Positions 39,561 through 49,119 are shown, counted from the first letter of the stretch. The stretch: 64,000 nucleotides of DNA from Paenibacillus sp. FSL K6-3182 (GCF_037976325.1 NZ_CP150265.1:4583501-4647500); one strand, 5' to 3'. Notes: generated by a model from the letters alone, not told the origin. Program-made: numbers and translations.

Positions 39561-41177
39561 ATGACAAAAAACATATCTATATTCGATACGACGCTGCGTG
39601 ACGGTACTCAAGGTGAAGGGATCAGCCTGTCGGCAGATGACAAATTAAAAATTGCCCAGAAGCTCGACACGTTGGGCGTTCATTATATTGAAGGCGGAAA
39701 TCCTGGAAGCAACAGTAAGGATATTGAGTTTTTTCAGCGGATCAAAGCTTTCAATTTAAGCGCCAAAATTACTGCCTTCGGCAGCACTCGTCGCAAAAAC
39801 AGTTTGGCAGAGCAGGATGCCAGCCTTGTTCGCATCGTGGAGTCCGGTGTTCCGGCCGCTACGCTTGTAGGCAAGTCATGGGATTTCCATGTACATACAG
39901 CCCTGCAAACGACTTTAGAAGAAAATATGTCGATGATTTTTGATTCCATTGCTTTTCTAAAGCAAAATCAAATGGAAGCCTTGTTTGATGCCGAGCATTT
40001 TTTCGATGGCTACAAGAACAATCCAGAGTATGCCATTGCTGTTTTGAAGAAAGCACAGGAAGCTGGCGCCAACTGGCTCGTCCTATGCGACACGAACGGC
40101 GGCACATTGCCTAGTGAAATCCATGAAATCGTTTCGCGCGTGAAGCAGGAGCTAACGGCTCCTATCGGCATTCATACACATAATGACTGTGAGCTGGCTG
40201 TCGCAAACTCTTTAGCAGCAATCGAAGCCGGAGCTCGTCAAGTACAAGGCACGATTAACGGCTACGGCGAGCGCTGCGGGAACGCGAACCTATGCTCCAT
40301 CATCCCTAACTTACAAATCAAAATGAATTATGACGTTTTGCCAGAGGATAAGCTTCGCACATTGACGAGTACTGCTCGATATATCAGTGAAATTGCGAAT
40401 GTCCACATGCCTGTTGGTCAAGCTTATGTCGGCAATGCCGCATTCGCTCACAAAGGCGGCATTCATGTCTCCGCTATTATGAAGGATTCCAAAACCTATG
40501 AGCATATTCAACCAGAGCTTGTTGGCAACAAGCAGCGTATTCTAGTCTCTGAGCTCGCAGGACAAAGCAATATCATATCCAAGGCGAAAGAGCTTGGACT
40601 TGACGTCAACGCAAATAATGAGAAAACCAAGCTCATTATGGATCAAATTAAAGAGCTCGAGCATCAAGGCTATCAATTTGAAGGCGCCGACGCTTCTATG
40701 GAGCTGCTGCTTCGTGAAGCATTCGGCAGCGAAGTAAAAGAATTGTTCAAGGTTGAATCCTTCAAAATGCTCGTAGAAAAAACAAACGGCCAAATGATTT
40801 CAGAAGCGATTGTAAAAATCAACGTTGGCGGCCAGCAAGTTTATATGGCTGCTGAAGGCAACGGACCTGTCAACGCCCTCGATAACGCCCTGCGCAAGGC
40901 GCTGGTGCAGTTTTATCCGGAAATCGTTGATATCCATCTATCCGATTATAAAGTCCGTGTAATCGACGAGAAGGACGCTACAGCAGCTAAGGTGCGTGTT
41001 CTTATCGAGTCGACTGGACTAAACAATACGTGGAGCACAGTTGGCGTATCAAACAACGTCATCGAAGCAAGCTGGGAAGCTCTCGTAGACAGCATTCGTT
41101 ATGCCCTGCTTAACATGGTAAAGGTTGACAGCACGCTCGTTGATCCTCATGATCGCATGGGCCTCGTCAATCATTAA
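39561..41177 (+). CDS. cimA: (R)-citramalate synthase
   Basis: Condenses pyruvate and acetyl-CoA to citramalate, the first step of threonine-independent isoleucine synthesis. 538 residues. The DRE-TIM barrel starts FDTTLRDGTQGEGISLSADD; HTHNDCELAVANSLAAIEAG holds the metal-binding His pair; GTINGYGERCGNANL is typical of CimA/LeuA. The C-terminal regulatory domain follows from about 395. The opening RDGTQGEGISLS marks the CimA group more than LeuA. It stands alone here with a strong ribosome site (GGAGG) and a terminator. Confidence 0.9.
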   Translation: MTKNISIFDTTLRDGTQGEGISLSADDKLKIAQKLDTLGVHYIEGGNPGSNSKDIEFFQRIKAFNLSAKITAFGSTRRKNSLAEQDASLVRIVESGVPAATLVGKSWDFHVHTALQTTLEENMSMIFDSIAFLKQNQMEALFDAEHFFDGYKNNPEYAIAVLKKAQEAGANWLVLCDTNGGTLPSEIHEIVSRVKQELTAPIGIHTHNDCELAVANSLAAIEAGARQVQGTINGYGERCGNANLCSIIPNLQIKMNYDVLPEDKLRTLTSTARYISEIANVHMPVGQAYVGNAAFAHKGGIHVSAIMKDSKTYEHIQPELVGNKQRILVSELAGQSNIISKAKELGLDVNANNEKTKLIMDQIKELEHQGYQFEGADASMELLLREAFGSEVKELFKVESFKMLVEKTNGQMISEAIVKINVGGQQVYMAAEGNGPVNALDNALRKALVQFYPEIVDIHLSDYKVRVIDEKDATAAKVRVLIESTGLNNTWSTVGVSNNVIEASWEALVDSIRYALLNMVKVDSTLVDPHDRMGLVNH

Positions 41178-41181
41178 AACA

Positions 41182-41232
41182 ACAAAAAGAGTCGAACAGG
41201 CTGTTCATGCCTGCTCGACTCTTTTTGTTGTT
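41182..41232. terminator. Bidirectional terminator between cimA and the ResA-like gene
   Basis: Near-perfect inverted repeat CAACAAAAAGAGTCGA/TCGACTCTTTTTGTTG with an inner GCAGGC/GCCTG-type pairing. It gives T runs on both strands between two convergent genes. Confidence 0.88.
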
Positions 41233-41240
41233 GCTGCCTA

Positions 41241-41780
41241 CTACATCCATTTCTCAATCATGCGTTCCCACTCCGCATAAGGAATGACGCCATTGATCCG
41301 CTCTCTAATGACACCCTCACTGTCAATAAGGAACGTTGTTGGAAACGTATCTACCTTATACTGCTTCGTCACATCGCCCACCCGATCCATTAAAATTGGA
41401 AACGTGAACTCATATTCTTTGACAAAGTCTCTAGCTGCCCGTTCTTTATCGAATTTCGTAGCATTAACGCCAACGAGTGAAATTTTTTCCCCGTATTGCT
41501 CATGCAGCCTCTGCAGATCCGGCGCTTCCAGCTCACAAGGACCACACCAAGATGCCCAGAAATTAACGAAAGTCAGTTTATCCTGTTTGCCCCCTATTTC
41601 ATAGGACTTCTCATCAAGATCAGGGAGTTTGAAGGTCGTCGCTTGAAATCCCGCTTTCGGCTTAAAATCAACTGAAGTGGCTGCTATCGCTGCTGAATCC
41701 GAGTCATCATTTTTATATTGAAATACAGCTAATCCTGCAAACAGCAACGCAATTGTAAATAGTGCTGCGACACGCTTCAT
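41241..41780 (-). CDS. ResA/TlpA-like membrane-anchored thioredoxin
   Basis: 179 residues: one N-terminal membrane segment (residues 4-20), then a thioredoxin fold with FVNFWASWCGPCELEAPDLQ (CxxC near residues 76-79) and DTFPTTFLID (cis-Pro loop). The fold and the insert between CxxC and cis-Pro match ResA/TlpA, which reduce outer thiols, often for cytochrome c maturation. No cytochrome genes are next to it, so the partner is open. Confidence 0.9.
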   Translation of the reverse strand: MKRVAALFTIALLFAGLAVFQYKNDDSDSAAIAATSVDFKPKAGFQATTFKLPDLDEKSYEIGGKQDKLTFVNFWASWCGPCELEAPDLQRLHEQYGEKISLVGVNATKFDKERAARDFVKEYEFTFPILMDRVGDVTKQYKVDTFPTTFLIDSEGVIRERINGVIPYAEWERMIEKWM

Positions 41781-42030
41781 GAGGTTCCATCCTTTTTTTC
41801 ACATTTTCAAATGCCTATATCGCTTCATGGTATCATGCACCGTATAGAAGCTCAATACACAGGACAAATTAGCCATCAAAACGTCATTTTTAAAGAAATG
41901 GTTCTTATCTATTCTCTGACGACTATTATGGGTAAGTTGAGTATTATTCATACCCAGCCTTATCGAAGTTAGCGGACTTAAGCCTATTTCGTTATACTTA
42001 ATTCATTCGCATTATAAAAAAGGAGGCATT
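41781..42030. other. Divergent promoter region
   Basis: About 250 bp between the ResA-like gene and the JAMM peptidase gene. It must hold both promoters. No gene or strong hairpin was seen. Confidence 0.35.
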
Positions 42031-42489
42031 GTGTTGGAAACAAACCAAACGCGTGGCTGCATAACCAAATCGGCATTCGAGCGGCTTATTCAAATATGTG
42101 CGGATGCTCAACCTTTAGAGGCATGCGGCATTATGGCAAGCAGCCAATCCTTACATTCCATTGCCGCTGATCAAAATGAAGCCATAATAGATATCGTTAT
42201 CCCCATAACTAATAATCATAACGATCCCCTACATTCGTTCTCGTTTGACCCGACCGAGTGGACCGCTGCTTATTATGACATGCAAAAAAACCGACAAACG
42301 CTTGTCGGCTTATTTCATTCGCATCCGCGTACAAAGGCTATTCCGTCTTCTAGCGACACTGACGGTTTCCTGCCCGCTTCGGAGCTTTCCTATTGGATTG
42401 TTTCACTGGAAAACACGAAATCGCCTGACGTTAAGCCCTATCGCCGCTCGGAAGGTTCATTTATTCCACTGCAGCTAGTGCTTGCTTAA
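42031..42489 (+). CDS. JAMM-type (M67) metallopeptidase-like protein
   Basis: 152 residues with the JAMM zinc signature: EACGIMAS near residue 31 (Glu), then GLFHSHPRTKAIPSSSDTDG with the HxH pair and the Ser-x2-Asp end. Bacterial stand-alone members act on cysteine or ubiquitin-like carriers (for example ThiS/MoaD-type proteins), but no such carrier gene is adjacent. GTG 42031 follows AGGAGG. Its end overlaps the end of the convergent exonuclease gene by 15 nt. Confidence 0.85.
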   Translation: MLETNQTRGCITKSAFERLIQICADAQPLEACGIMASSQSLHSIAADQNEAIIDIVIPITNNHNDPLHSFSFDPTEWTAAYYDMQKNRQTLVGLFHSHPRTKAIPSSSDTDGFLPASELSYWIVSLENTKSPDVKPYRRSEGSFIPLQLVLA

Positions 42490-43209
42490 GTAGGCATACA
42501 GATCGCCGAGTGTCGTAATATTTCGTTCCAAAATACGCGTCAAATAGTTCCGCCACAGCTTTGCTGTCATGATTGAATCCTGCAAAGCATGATGCCGCTC
42601 TGTAATTGGAATACAGCAGCTCTCAAGCAAATCATCGAGACTGTATCCTTCCAGATTGGGCTCGAGCCATTTGGCCACCATCATCATGTCCAGCACTCTG
42701 TGGTTCAAATTAATCTTTGACGTCCTCCACAATGCCGCGTTCAGAAATTGCTTATCGTGGCCGGAAGCATGAGCGATAAGCAGCCTTCTGCCGACAAACT
42801 CCATAAAATCATGAAGCACCTGCATCAAATCAGGAGCATCCTGAACCATTTCATTCGTAATGCCGGTTAGTTCGACTATCGCTTTCGGAATTCTTCGTTT
42901 AGGATTCACGAGACTATAAAAGGTTTCACTTTCAACAAGCTCGCCATCTCGAAACAATACAGCGCCAAATGAAATAATTTCATCCCCGTTATTCGGATAA
43001 AAGCCTGTTGTCTCCAGATCAAAAACAATGACCTCCAGCTCTCGAAGAGGCATATCGAACATCGACTGCTTGCGCTGCTCTTTGTTGACATTCCGAATAA
43101 ACGCCATTTGCTGCGCATTTTGCGAGCCTAGCATAGAAGCGATGGCAGGCGTAAATCCTCCCATTTTGTATAGGTTCCACATGCGACCGACGCCTTTTTG
43201 TTCCTTCAT
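42475..43209 (-). CDS. DnaQ-like 3'-5' exonuclease
   Basis: 244 residues with a DEDDh exonuclease domain from about residue 50: VIVFDLETTGFYPNNGDEII (first Asp-Glu), LLIAHASGHDKQFLNAAL (second Asp) and ERHHALQDSIMTAKL (His and last Asp). The N-terminal 50 residues are extra. It lies 12 nt after the DUF294 gene, so the two form an operon. It could trim DNA or RNA ends; the partner gene suggests nucleotide signalling or repair, which is inference. Confidence 0.9.
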   Translation of the reverse strand: MKEQKGVGRMWNLYKMGGFTPAIASMLGSQNAQQMAFIRNVNKEQRKQSMFDMPLRELEVIVFDLETTGFYPNNGDEIISFGAVLFRDGELVESETFYSLVNPKRRIPKAIVELTGITNEMVQDAPDLMQVLHDFMEFVGRRLLIAHASGHDKQFLNAALWRTSKINLNHRVLDMMMVAKWLEPNLEGYSLDDLLESCCIPITERHHALQDSIMTAKLWRNYLTRILERNITTLGDLYAYLSKH

Positions 43210-43221
43210 TTCTCCACCGCC

Positions 43222-44289
43222 TTACGTAAACCTGCCCATTGTTTGCTTAAAAACCGTTCGTTGCAGCCTCTTGCCAAGACGCAGTCCGCTCTTAAGCTCA
43301 TCCGTCATTTCCTTCGTAAGCTTATGGCTCGACAGCTTTCCATTGTTGGCATATAAGCCATCTGCGTTTTTCTCAGTCGTCATTAGACGGAGCCGGAGAA
43401 AAATCCGAAAAGCTTGATCATAAATAGCCCCGTCAGCTGATGACATCTTCCCTGCCTTTACAAGCATTCTAATTCTTTCAAGTGTAGAGGTTTCACGGAT
43501 GCCTTCTTGTATGGATAATAGCCGAATCGAATTAACCATAGGAATATAGGCGCCATATTTAATATCTAAGCTGCCCGCTTCCTCGCCATACTGCTCCTTT
43601 AGCAATTGGCCAAAAAAGCCTAGCAGCACCTTATGCCGAAGCGTATTATCCAGCATCCGCTGCAGGATGATCTGGTGGTTAAGCATATCAATAAAAAACA
43701 ATTCTTTAAGCTGTTCAACGAGCTTATAATCACCGTAAATACAGCGGCCATCAGCGATAATAAGCAAATAGCGCACTGCCTCCCAAGCTGGCTCCTCAAA
43801 CCAAGCACCGAGTTTAACGCCCCACTCCGAAATGGACAAACACCAGTCGGAGTTGCTGCTTAGCACATTGCCCTCACAAGGCGGGTAACCTACACTTTGG
43901 AGATTGTTTACAATGAGTGCACTTAAATTCAAAAAATAGTTCTTAACTTCTGTTGAATCAGCCACTGGATCCTGATAGACAACTCCGCTGTCTTGATCGC
44001 TTGACAAAGTTTGCTCTTGCCGACCGCCGCTGCCGAACAATACATATGCGTAAGGCACGGGGGGAGAACCATTCCCCCTCCGTGCCATTTCCGCTTCTGC
44101 GAGGATAATCGAGCGCTGAATCACCGCGTCGTGCACCTCATTTAATTGTTCATTAAATTGTTCGACTGGACGCGTTGGGAGAAGAGCCTCCATATGCTCG
44201 TGAACCTGATCCCGCAAGTTTCGCAGCCTATCCACATGATCAGCTGAACCAATCTGCTTAAGCAGCTGCAATCGCACCGGATCACTCAT
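43222..44289 (-). CDS. DUF294 nucleotidyltransferase-like protein
   Basis: 355 residues. YVLFGSGGRQEQTLSSDQDSGVV (about 81-103) is a GlnD-like nucleotidyltransferase motif (GSGGR...DQD). A helical DUF294 C-terminal domain follows. CBS or cyclic-nucleotide domains present in some relatives are absent. ATG 44289 follows AGGAGAG. Pairing with a DnaQ-like exonuclease is seen in other bacteria, where the two can be fused. Being next to amtB invites a link with nitrogen signalling, but the motif alone does not show it. Confidence 0.88.
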   Translation of the reverse strand: MSDPVRLQLLKQIGSADHVDRLRNLRDQVHEHMEALLPTRPVEQFNEQLNEVHDAVIQRSIILAEAEMARRGNGSPPVPYAYVLFGSGGRQEQTLSSDQDSGVVYQDPVADSTEVKNYFLNLSALIVNNLQSVGYPPCEGNVLSSNSDWCLSISEWGVKLGAWFEEPAWEAVRYLLIIADGRCIYGDYKLVEQLKELFFIDMLNHQIILQRMLDNTLRHKVLLGFFGQLLKEQYGEEAGSLDIKYGAYIPMVNSIRLLSIQEGIRETSTLERIRMLVKAGKMSSADGAIYDQAFRIFLRLRLMTTEKNADGLYANNGKLSSHKLTKEMTDELKSGLRLGKRLQRTVFKQTMGRFT

Positions 44290-44331
44290 GCGACGCTCTC
44301 TCCTTTCGGTCAGTCCATCGCGTATCTTCTA

Positions 44332-45696
44332 TTAGCCTTGAATGTTTTGACCAGCTTTTTTCATTTGCTCAGGATAACCATAAGCTCCATGCTCACTCAG
44401 GTCAAGACCGATAATTTCTTGCTCTTCTGTTACGCGGAAGCCCATCACAAGCTTCATAATACCTAGAATAAGGAATGATGCAGCGAGTACAAATGCGCCA
44501 ACGACTACTACCGATTCGAATTGAACCCAAAGTTGCTTCCAGCTGCCTGTGTCGATCAAGCCGCCTGTACCTACGCCTACTTTATCAGCTAGTTCTTGTG
44601 TTGCAAAGATACCGTTGGCAAGCGTACCCCACACACCAGCCGCGCCGTGTACAGATAGAGCATAGATAGGATCATCAACTTTAACTTTCTCGAAAAATTT
44701 CACACTGTAGAACACGAGCACGCCAGCTACTAAACCGATTACGACTGCCGCCCAAGGAGCGACGTAAGCACAAGAAGCTGTAATTGCAACTAGACCTGCT
44801 AGCGTACCATTCAGCATAGCCGTAATGTCAGCTTTGCCTGTTACTGCCCAAGAGATAAGAAGTGCTGCCACGCCGCCTGCGCCTGCTCCAAGCATCGTGT
44901 TGAATGCTACATATCCAAAAAATCCATCGCCAATCGCTACCGTGCTGCCTGCGTTGAACCCAAACCAGCCCACCCATAGAAGCAATACAGAAAGTGCTGT
45001 GAATACTTGGTTATGTCCCAAAATCTCATTCGCAGAGCCGTCTTTGTTAAATTTGCCAATACGAGGTTTAAGTAATACAGTCGCTGCAAATGCTGCAAGC
45101 GCACCCGTTAAGTGAACAACCGTGGAGCCTGCAAAATCTTGCGCTCCATCTTCAGCGAGCCAGCCGCCGCCCCAGATCCAGTGAGCTACTACAGGGTAGA
45201 TTATGGCAATGAAGAATACGGTAAATACGATATAAGCTGAAAGTTTAGCTCTTTCTGCAAAACCGCCCCATGCTATGGAAAGCGAAACCGCTGCAAATGC
45301 TAATTGGAACAAGAAGAATACAGTACTTGGATAGCTCTCGCCTTCACCAGCTGCTAGGGATGGATCAAAGAAGAAATTGCCCCAGCCGATCAATGCGTTA
45401 ATTCCGCTATCGCCGCCAAATGCGATGCCGTAGCCGAAAGCCCAATAAATAAGTGCTGCCAAACCCGTTGTGAAAATCGTTTTGCCAGCAACGTGACCAG
45501 CATTTTTCATCCGTGTTGAGCCTGTTTCAAGAAGAATAAAACCGCCTTGCATGAGAAGAACAAGAATGAATGAGAGCATAACCCATAGAGAGTTGAGACC
45601 CATGTTCAACGTTGCTGCGGAAGGATCCTCTGCAAACGCCATTACCGGGAACAATAAGGTGAAGATTCCTAAAGCTAACATCGTTTTCTTAATCAT
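44332..45696 (-). CDS. amtB: Ammonium transporter AmtB
   Basis: Amt/Mep/Rh channel for ammonium, 454 residues: a cleavable signal (MIKKTMLALGIFTLLFPVMA), then about 11 hydrophobic helices. Family marks include LMQGGFILLETGSTRMKNAG and the pore His regions around GSTVVHLTGALAAF and ALSVHGAAGVWGTLANGIFA. ATG 45696 has GGGAG 8 nt upstream. A GlnR/TnrA-type box lies in front. No glnK gene is adjacent. Confidence 0.95.
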   Translation of the reverse strand: MIKKTMLALGIFTLLFPVMAFAEDPSAATLNMGLNSLWVMLSFILVLLMQGGFILLETGSTRMKNAGHVAGKTIFTTGLAALIYWAFGYGIAFGGDSGINALIGWGNFFFDPSLAAGEGESYPSTVFFLFQLAFAAVSLSIAWGGFAERAKLSAYIVFTVFFIAIIYPVVAHWIWGGGWLAEDGAQDFAGSTVVHLTGALAAFAATVLLKPRIGKFNKDGSANEILGHNQVFTALSVLLLWVGWFGFNAGSTVAIGDGFFGYVAFNTMLGAGAGGVAALLISWAVTGKADITAMLNGTLAGLVAITASCAYVAPWAAVVIGLVAGVLVFYSVKFFEKVKVDDPIYALSVHGAAGVWGTLANGIFATQELADKVGVGTGGLIDTGSWKQLWVQFESVVVVGAFVLAASFLILGIMKLVMGFRVTEEQEIIGLDLSEHGAYGYPEQMKKAGQNIQG

Positions 45697-45713
45697 TACG
45701 ACCACTCCCTAAA

Positions 45714-45730
45714 TGTTATATTTCCTTACA
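45714..45730. promoter_or_regulatory. GlnR/TnrA binding box before amtB
   Basis: TGTTATATTTCCTTACA fits the consensus TGTNAN7TNACA exactly. It lies 18 nt upstream of the amtB ATG, a position where a bound regulator would likely repress. It supports nitrogen control of amtB. Confidence 0.7.
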
Positions 45731-46304
45731 CGTTAAGAAAGACTTAATGTCATTATAGTCAGTAGTGCTCAATTTGACAATACGTTTTAACTATTTTTAT
45801 AAAAAAAATCAAACGTTCGGCATATAATCTAACACGAACGTTAAGAAATGAGGCAAATCAACCCCAAAATCGTCAGTTGAAACTCCTTATTCTTCGCATT
45901 TTCACTCTATATAGGTATTGGTTCCTACTTTTTCTAGTTAAAAGCGAAAATCACTATGACTCACACCCGTTTCATGTCACCTAAATTGCGTTATATAGAA
46001 GAAACACATGAAAGTGCCCTGTCGAAATTAAAAAATTGACACTAAAATTGTATAGTCATGTAACACGTTTGACTGTATGGTTACTTTCCTATTATCATTA
46101 GAGGAACAATAGTTATACGTTTTCCCATAAGATGGTGATTGTGAAATTCACCTCAATAGGTAATGATGTTCTTTTAGACATGACTAGCTAAAACAACAAA
46201 CCTGTTCTTTGTCGACACATCATCTCAGAATGAGATGAAACATAAGCTTAGTACGCAAGCGGAATCTAGTTTACTTATATTTTGAACGAATGGAGGATTT
46301 GAAA
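45731..46304. other. Long intergenic region with operator-like repeats
   Basis: About 570 bp between amtB and the MerR gene, with no open frame that has a ribosome site. It holds TTGACT (46069-46074), 18 nt, TATCAT (46093-46098), a possible promoter for the MerR gene. Beyond it lie a GTGAA-A-TTCAC palindrome at about 46141-46151 and a perfect inverted repeat CATCTCA/TGAGATG with a 3-nt loop at 46221-46237. Either repeat could be an operator. The rest is AT-rich with no clear content. Confidence 0.45.
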
Positions 46305-46730
46305 ATGTATCGTATCGGAGAACTATCCAAGCTTGCGCAAATCAGTGCACGAACCATTGATTATTACACTTCAATCGGTCTAATAGAGCCTGCAGAGCGT
46401 TCCGCCAAAAACTATCGCCTCTATTCTGATGAAACTTTGCAGCGTCTGGAACGTATTGAACAGATGAAAAAAGATAAATATACATTAGATGAGATTAAGG
46501 CCACAATTGAAAGCTGGAGCAAGATTACACCTGAGGAGCAGGTCTCACGTAAGCTTACGGACTTGCAGTACCATCTAAGCCAGCTCGAGCGTGAAGTGAA
46601 GGAGTTAGAGCCTGTTATTAAGAAGCTCAAGCCTCGTCAAGCCAATCACCTCTACACGCGTCTTATGCCGCAAACCGCAGCTTGCATAGAGGCACTCATG
46701 CTTCTCATTAACAAAAGCTCCCTCATGTAG
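46305..46730 (+). CDS. MerR-family transcriptional regulator
   Basis: 141 residues. The N-terminal winged helix YRIGELSKLAQISARTIDYY is MerR-like, followed by YRLYSDETLQRLERIEQMKK and a long coiled coil (about 70-110). The Cys residues of metal-sensing MerR proteins are missing; only one Cys is present near the end (TAACIEALM). ATG 46305 has GGAGG 8 nt upstream. It is followed by the YugP gene on the same strand, 35 nt away, so it may be a regulator of that gene. Confidence 0.9.
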   Translation: MYRIGELSKLAQISARTIDYYTSIGLIEPAERSAKNYRLYSDETLQRLERIEQMKKDKYTLDEIKATIESWSKITPEEQVSRKLTDLQYHLSQLEREVKELEPVIKKLKPRQANHLYTRLMPQTAACIEALMLLINKSSLM

Positions 46731-46765
46731 CTATACATTTCATCAAAAATTGGAGGAATGACTCA

Positions 46766-47446
46766 ATGGCGTTTATCTATGTTTTAATCGTACTTGCATT
46801 TATACTAACAATTTGGGCTCAATTCCGAGTCAAAGGAACGTTTAAAAAATGGACGCAAGTTCAAGCGAACAGTGGTTTAACCGGTTACCAGGCAGCACGA
46901 AGAATGCTTGATTCTAACGGACTTCATGATGTACCGATCGAGCCAGTACGCGGTACACTGACCGATCATTACGATCCGATTCACCGAGTTGTACGTTTGT
47001 CGGAGCCTGTGTATTATGAAAATTCAATTTCAGCGATTTCAGTCGCTTGTCACGAAGTCGGCCATGCCATACAGCATGCGGAGCATTACCCAATGCTCGT
47101 GCTCAGACATCGTATATTCCCAGTCGTGAACTTTGCATCTGGCGTAGCACCATTTTTATTTATTGCCGGTATTCTATTCTCAGCACTCAACCTAATTGGG
47201 CTTGGCATCATATTTTTCTCAGTAGCAGTTGCCTTTCAGGTCATTACACTTCCGGTTGAATTTAATGCGAGCAACCGAGCTAGAGACATTATGGTTGCTG
47301 AAGGGTTCATAACGAATGATGAGGAGCGCGGGGTTGCAAAGGTGCTTAACGCAGCGGCTTTAACGTATGTAGCAGCGGCTCTCTTGTCCTTGCTGGAGCT
47401 TGTCAGATATATCTTAATCTTCGTAGGCGGCAGCCGTCAGGAATAA
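46766..47446 (+). CDS. YugP-family membrane zinc metallopeptidase
   Basis: 226 residues. VACHEVGHAIQHAEHY (near 95) is an HExxH zinc site with His-Glu-x2-His as HEVGH. One hydrophobic segment is N-terminal and two or three more lie after the active site (about 119-160 and 195-220). ITLPVEFNASNRA holds the likely third ligand. The layout matches YugP (Zn_peptidase_2). ATG 46766 follows GGAGGA. Substrate unknown. Confidence 0.92.
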   Translation: MAFIYVLIVLAFILTIWAQFRVKGTFKKWTQVQANSGLTGYQAARRMLDSNGLHDVPIEPVRGTLTDHYDPIHRVVRLSEPVYYENSISAISVACHEVGHAIQHAEHYPMLVLRHRIFPVVNFASGVAPFLFIAGILFSALNLIGLGIIFFSVAVAFQVITLPVEFNASNRARDIMVAEGFITNDEERGVAKVLNAAALTYVAAALLSLLELVRYILIFVGGSRQE

Positions 47447-47469
47447 GCTTACGTGTCTTATAGCTAAAC

Positions 47470-47527
47470 AAAAGAGGAGCAGTTCCCCTTCGGTCTTCAT
47501 CGACCAACAGGAACTGCTCCTCTTTTA
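47470..47527. terminator. Bidirectional terminator between yugP-like and LysR genes
   Basis: AAAAGAGGAGCAGTTCC/GGAACTGCTCCTCTTTTA stem with an inner CGGTC/GACC part, in the convergent gap. It can act in both directions. Confidence 0.85.
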
Positions 47528-47540
47528 TTTATTCTTTTAT

Positions 47541-48437
47541 CTATTTTATCGTGTTCTGGAAATAACGAAGCAGAAAACCGTGAAACACCTTCGCAACTAA
47601 AGGCAATTTCTCATTTGAACGCTGGATAAGTCCGATAGTACGAGTCACCTGAGGTTCAATCACCCTAACTTTAGTCGGCTGCAATGGCCCTGTATAGTGA
47701 AGCGCCATCTCTGGAAGAAGACTTACGCCCATCCCAGCGGCTACCAAACCGCGAATCGTATCCGTCTCTTCCCCTTCAAAACCAATCTTCGGTGTAAAAC
47801 CTGCCTCTTGGCAAGCTCCCCATACGATCGGCCTAAGAGAATACCCTTCGCTAAACAACACGAACGTCTCATGCTCCAGCTCTTTCAGTTCAATCGATGC
47901 TTTGTCCGATAAACGATGCCCTGGCGGCAATATCGCATATAGCTCCTCTGTCAGCAATACTTGGCCGCAAACGAATTCATGTTCATCCGGGAAAGGAGAT
48001 ATGAACGCCAAGTCAATCTCGCCTTTCACCATATCACGAATAAGCGAAGGATACATCCCCTGCTTAAATTTAAATTTCACATTCGGATGGAGCTTGCGGA
48101 AAGCTGCCACAACCTGTGGAATTAATGAGATCCCAAGACTATGCGGGAAGCCCAGTCTAATTTCACCCTTCTCGGGGTCAAGAAATTCATGTATTTCAAT
48201 GACAGCACGTTCCAGATCAGCCAATATCACTTCAGCCCGCTTTAGAAAAAGCTGACCGACTGGTGTGAGCTGCAAATTTCTACCTTTTTGAACGAACAGT
48301 TTTACGCCAAGCTCTTCTTCAAGCTGATGAATCTGCCGGCTTACTGCAGATTGCGCCACATGCAGCTCTTCCGCTGCTTGCGTTACATGCTCTTTTTTCG
48401 CTACTTTTACAAAATAATGAAGCTGACGAAGTTCCAT
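47541..48437 (-). CDS. LysR-family transcriptional regulator
   Basis: 298 residues. Winged helix in the first 60 (ELRQLHYFVKVAKKEHVTQA, then QSAVSRQIHQLEEELGVKLF). The effector-binding domain (about 90-295) follows in the usual type 2 periplasmic-protein fold. The GltC/CynR-type start suggests metabolic control, but the regulated genes are not clear: neighbours are a YugP gene (convergent) and a rhomboid gene on the same strand upstream. Confidence 0.92.
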   Translation of the reverse strand: MELRQLHYFVKVAKKEHVTQAAEELHVAQSAVSRQIHQLEEELGVKLFVQKGRNLQLTPVGQLFLKRAEVILADLERAVIEIHEFLDPEKGEIRLGFPHSLGISLIPQVVAAFRKLHPNVKFKFKQGMYPSLIRDMVKGEIDLAFISPFPDEHEFVCGQVLLTEELYAILPPGHRLSDKASIELKELEHETFVLFSEGYSLRPIVWGACQEAGFTPKIGFEGEETDTIRGLVAAGMGVSLLPEMALHYTGPLQPTKVRVIEPQVTRTIGLIQRSNEKLPLVAKVFHGFLLRYFQNTIK

Positions 48438-48471
48438 ACCGGTTCAATTCTCTCCCGTACTTACATAGTTT

Positions 48472-49119
48472 TTATGAGTATCGCTTTTTCTTTTGAGTCT
48501 TTATTCGGTCAAAGAAATGGTAGAGCAAGAAGCCTGCAAGAGCGCCGCCAACATGTGCCCATAAATCCACTTTGGCTACTACAATCGAATAAATAACCCC
48601 AAATATTAATATCGTGTACACCGTTTTACGAGAGCTCTCGTCAAGCTGAGCCTTGCGGAACAACGATATGAACAGAAAGGCGCCATACACGCCGTAAATT
48701 GCCCCAGAGGCTCCTACACCTATATGACCATTAAGATCGTCTTGCAGCACATTTACGAAAGCGCTCATCGCATTTCCCGCAATTCCACAAAGCAAATAAA
48801 ATATAATATATCTCGTTTGTTTAAGCAGATACTCTAGCGGCGGTGCAAACACGAGCAATGCAAACATATTGTAGAGCAAATGCTCAAATCCCGCATGCAT
48901 GAACATGCTTGTTATATAACGCCATGGCTGTTCTAATCCAAATGGATCGTTCACAGGGTCAGTAGCAAAAGCACCATACTGGTATGCATGCAAGGAATCA
49001 TTAGGATCGCCATTCCATAATACGACAATAAAATAAATAATATTCAATAAAATTAATATTGATGTTACGGGATACATCTTTAAGTAAGAGCGAAAGCTCT
49101 CATATCGCAAGAAGATCAC
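48472..49119 (-). CDS. Rhomboid intramembrane serine protease
   Basis: 215 residues with six or so hydrophobic segments. GVGASGAIYGVYGAF holds the catalytic Ser (GxSG), and DLWAHVGGALAGFLL the catalytic His. WRYITSMFMHAGFEHLLYNM is the conserved L1/TM2 region. GTG 49119 follows AAAGGGG at good distance. Substrates unknown. Diverges from tpx. Confidence 0.93.
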   Translation of the reverse strand: MIFLRYESFRSYLKMYPVTSILILLNIIYFIVVLWNGDPNDSLHAYQYGAFATDPVNDPFGLEQPWRYITSMFMHAGFEHLLYNMFALLVFAPPLEYLLKQTRYIIFYLLCGIAGNAMSAFVNVLQDDLNGHIGVGASGAIYGVYGAFLFISLFRKAQLDESSRKTVYTILIFGVIYSIVVAKVDLWAHVGGALAGFLLYHFFDRIKTQKKKRYS

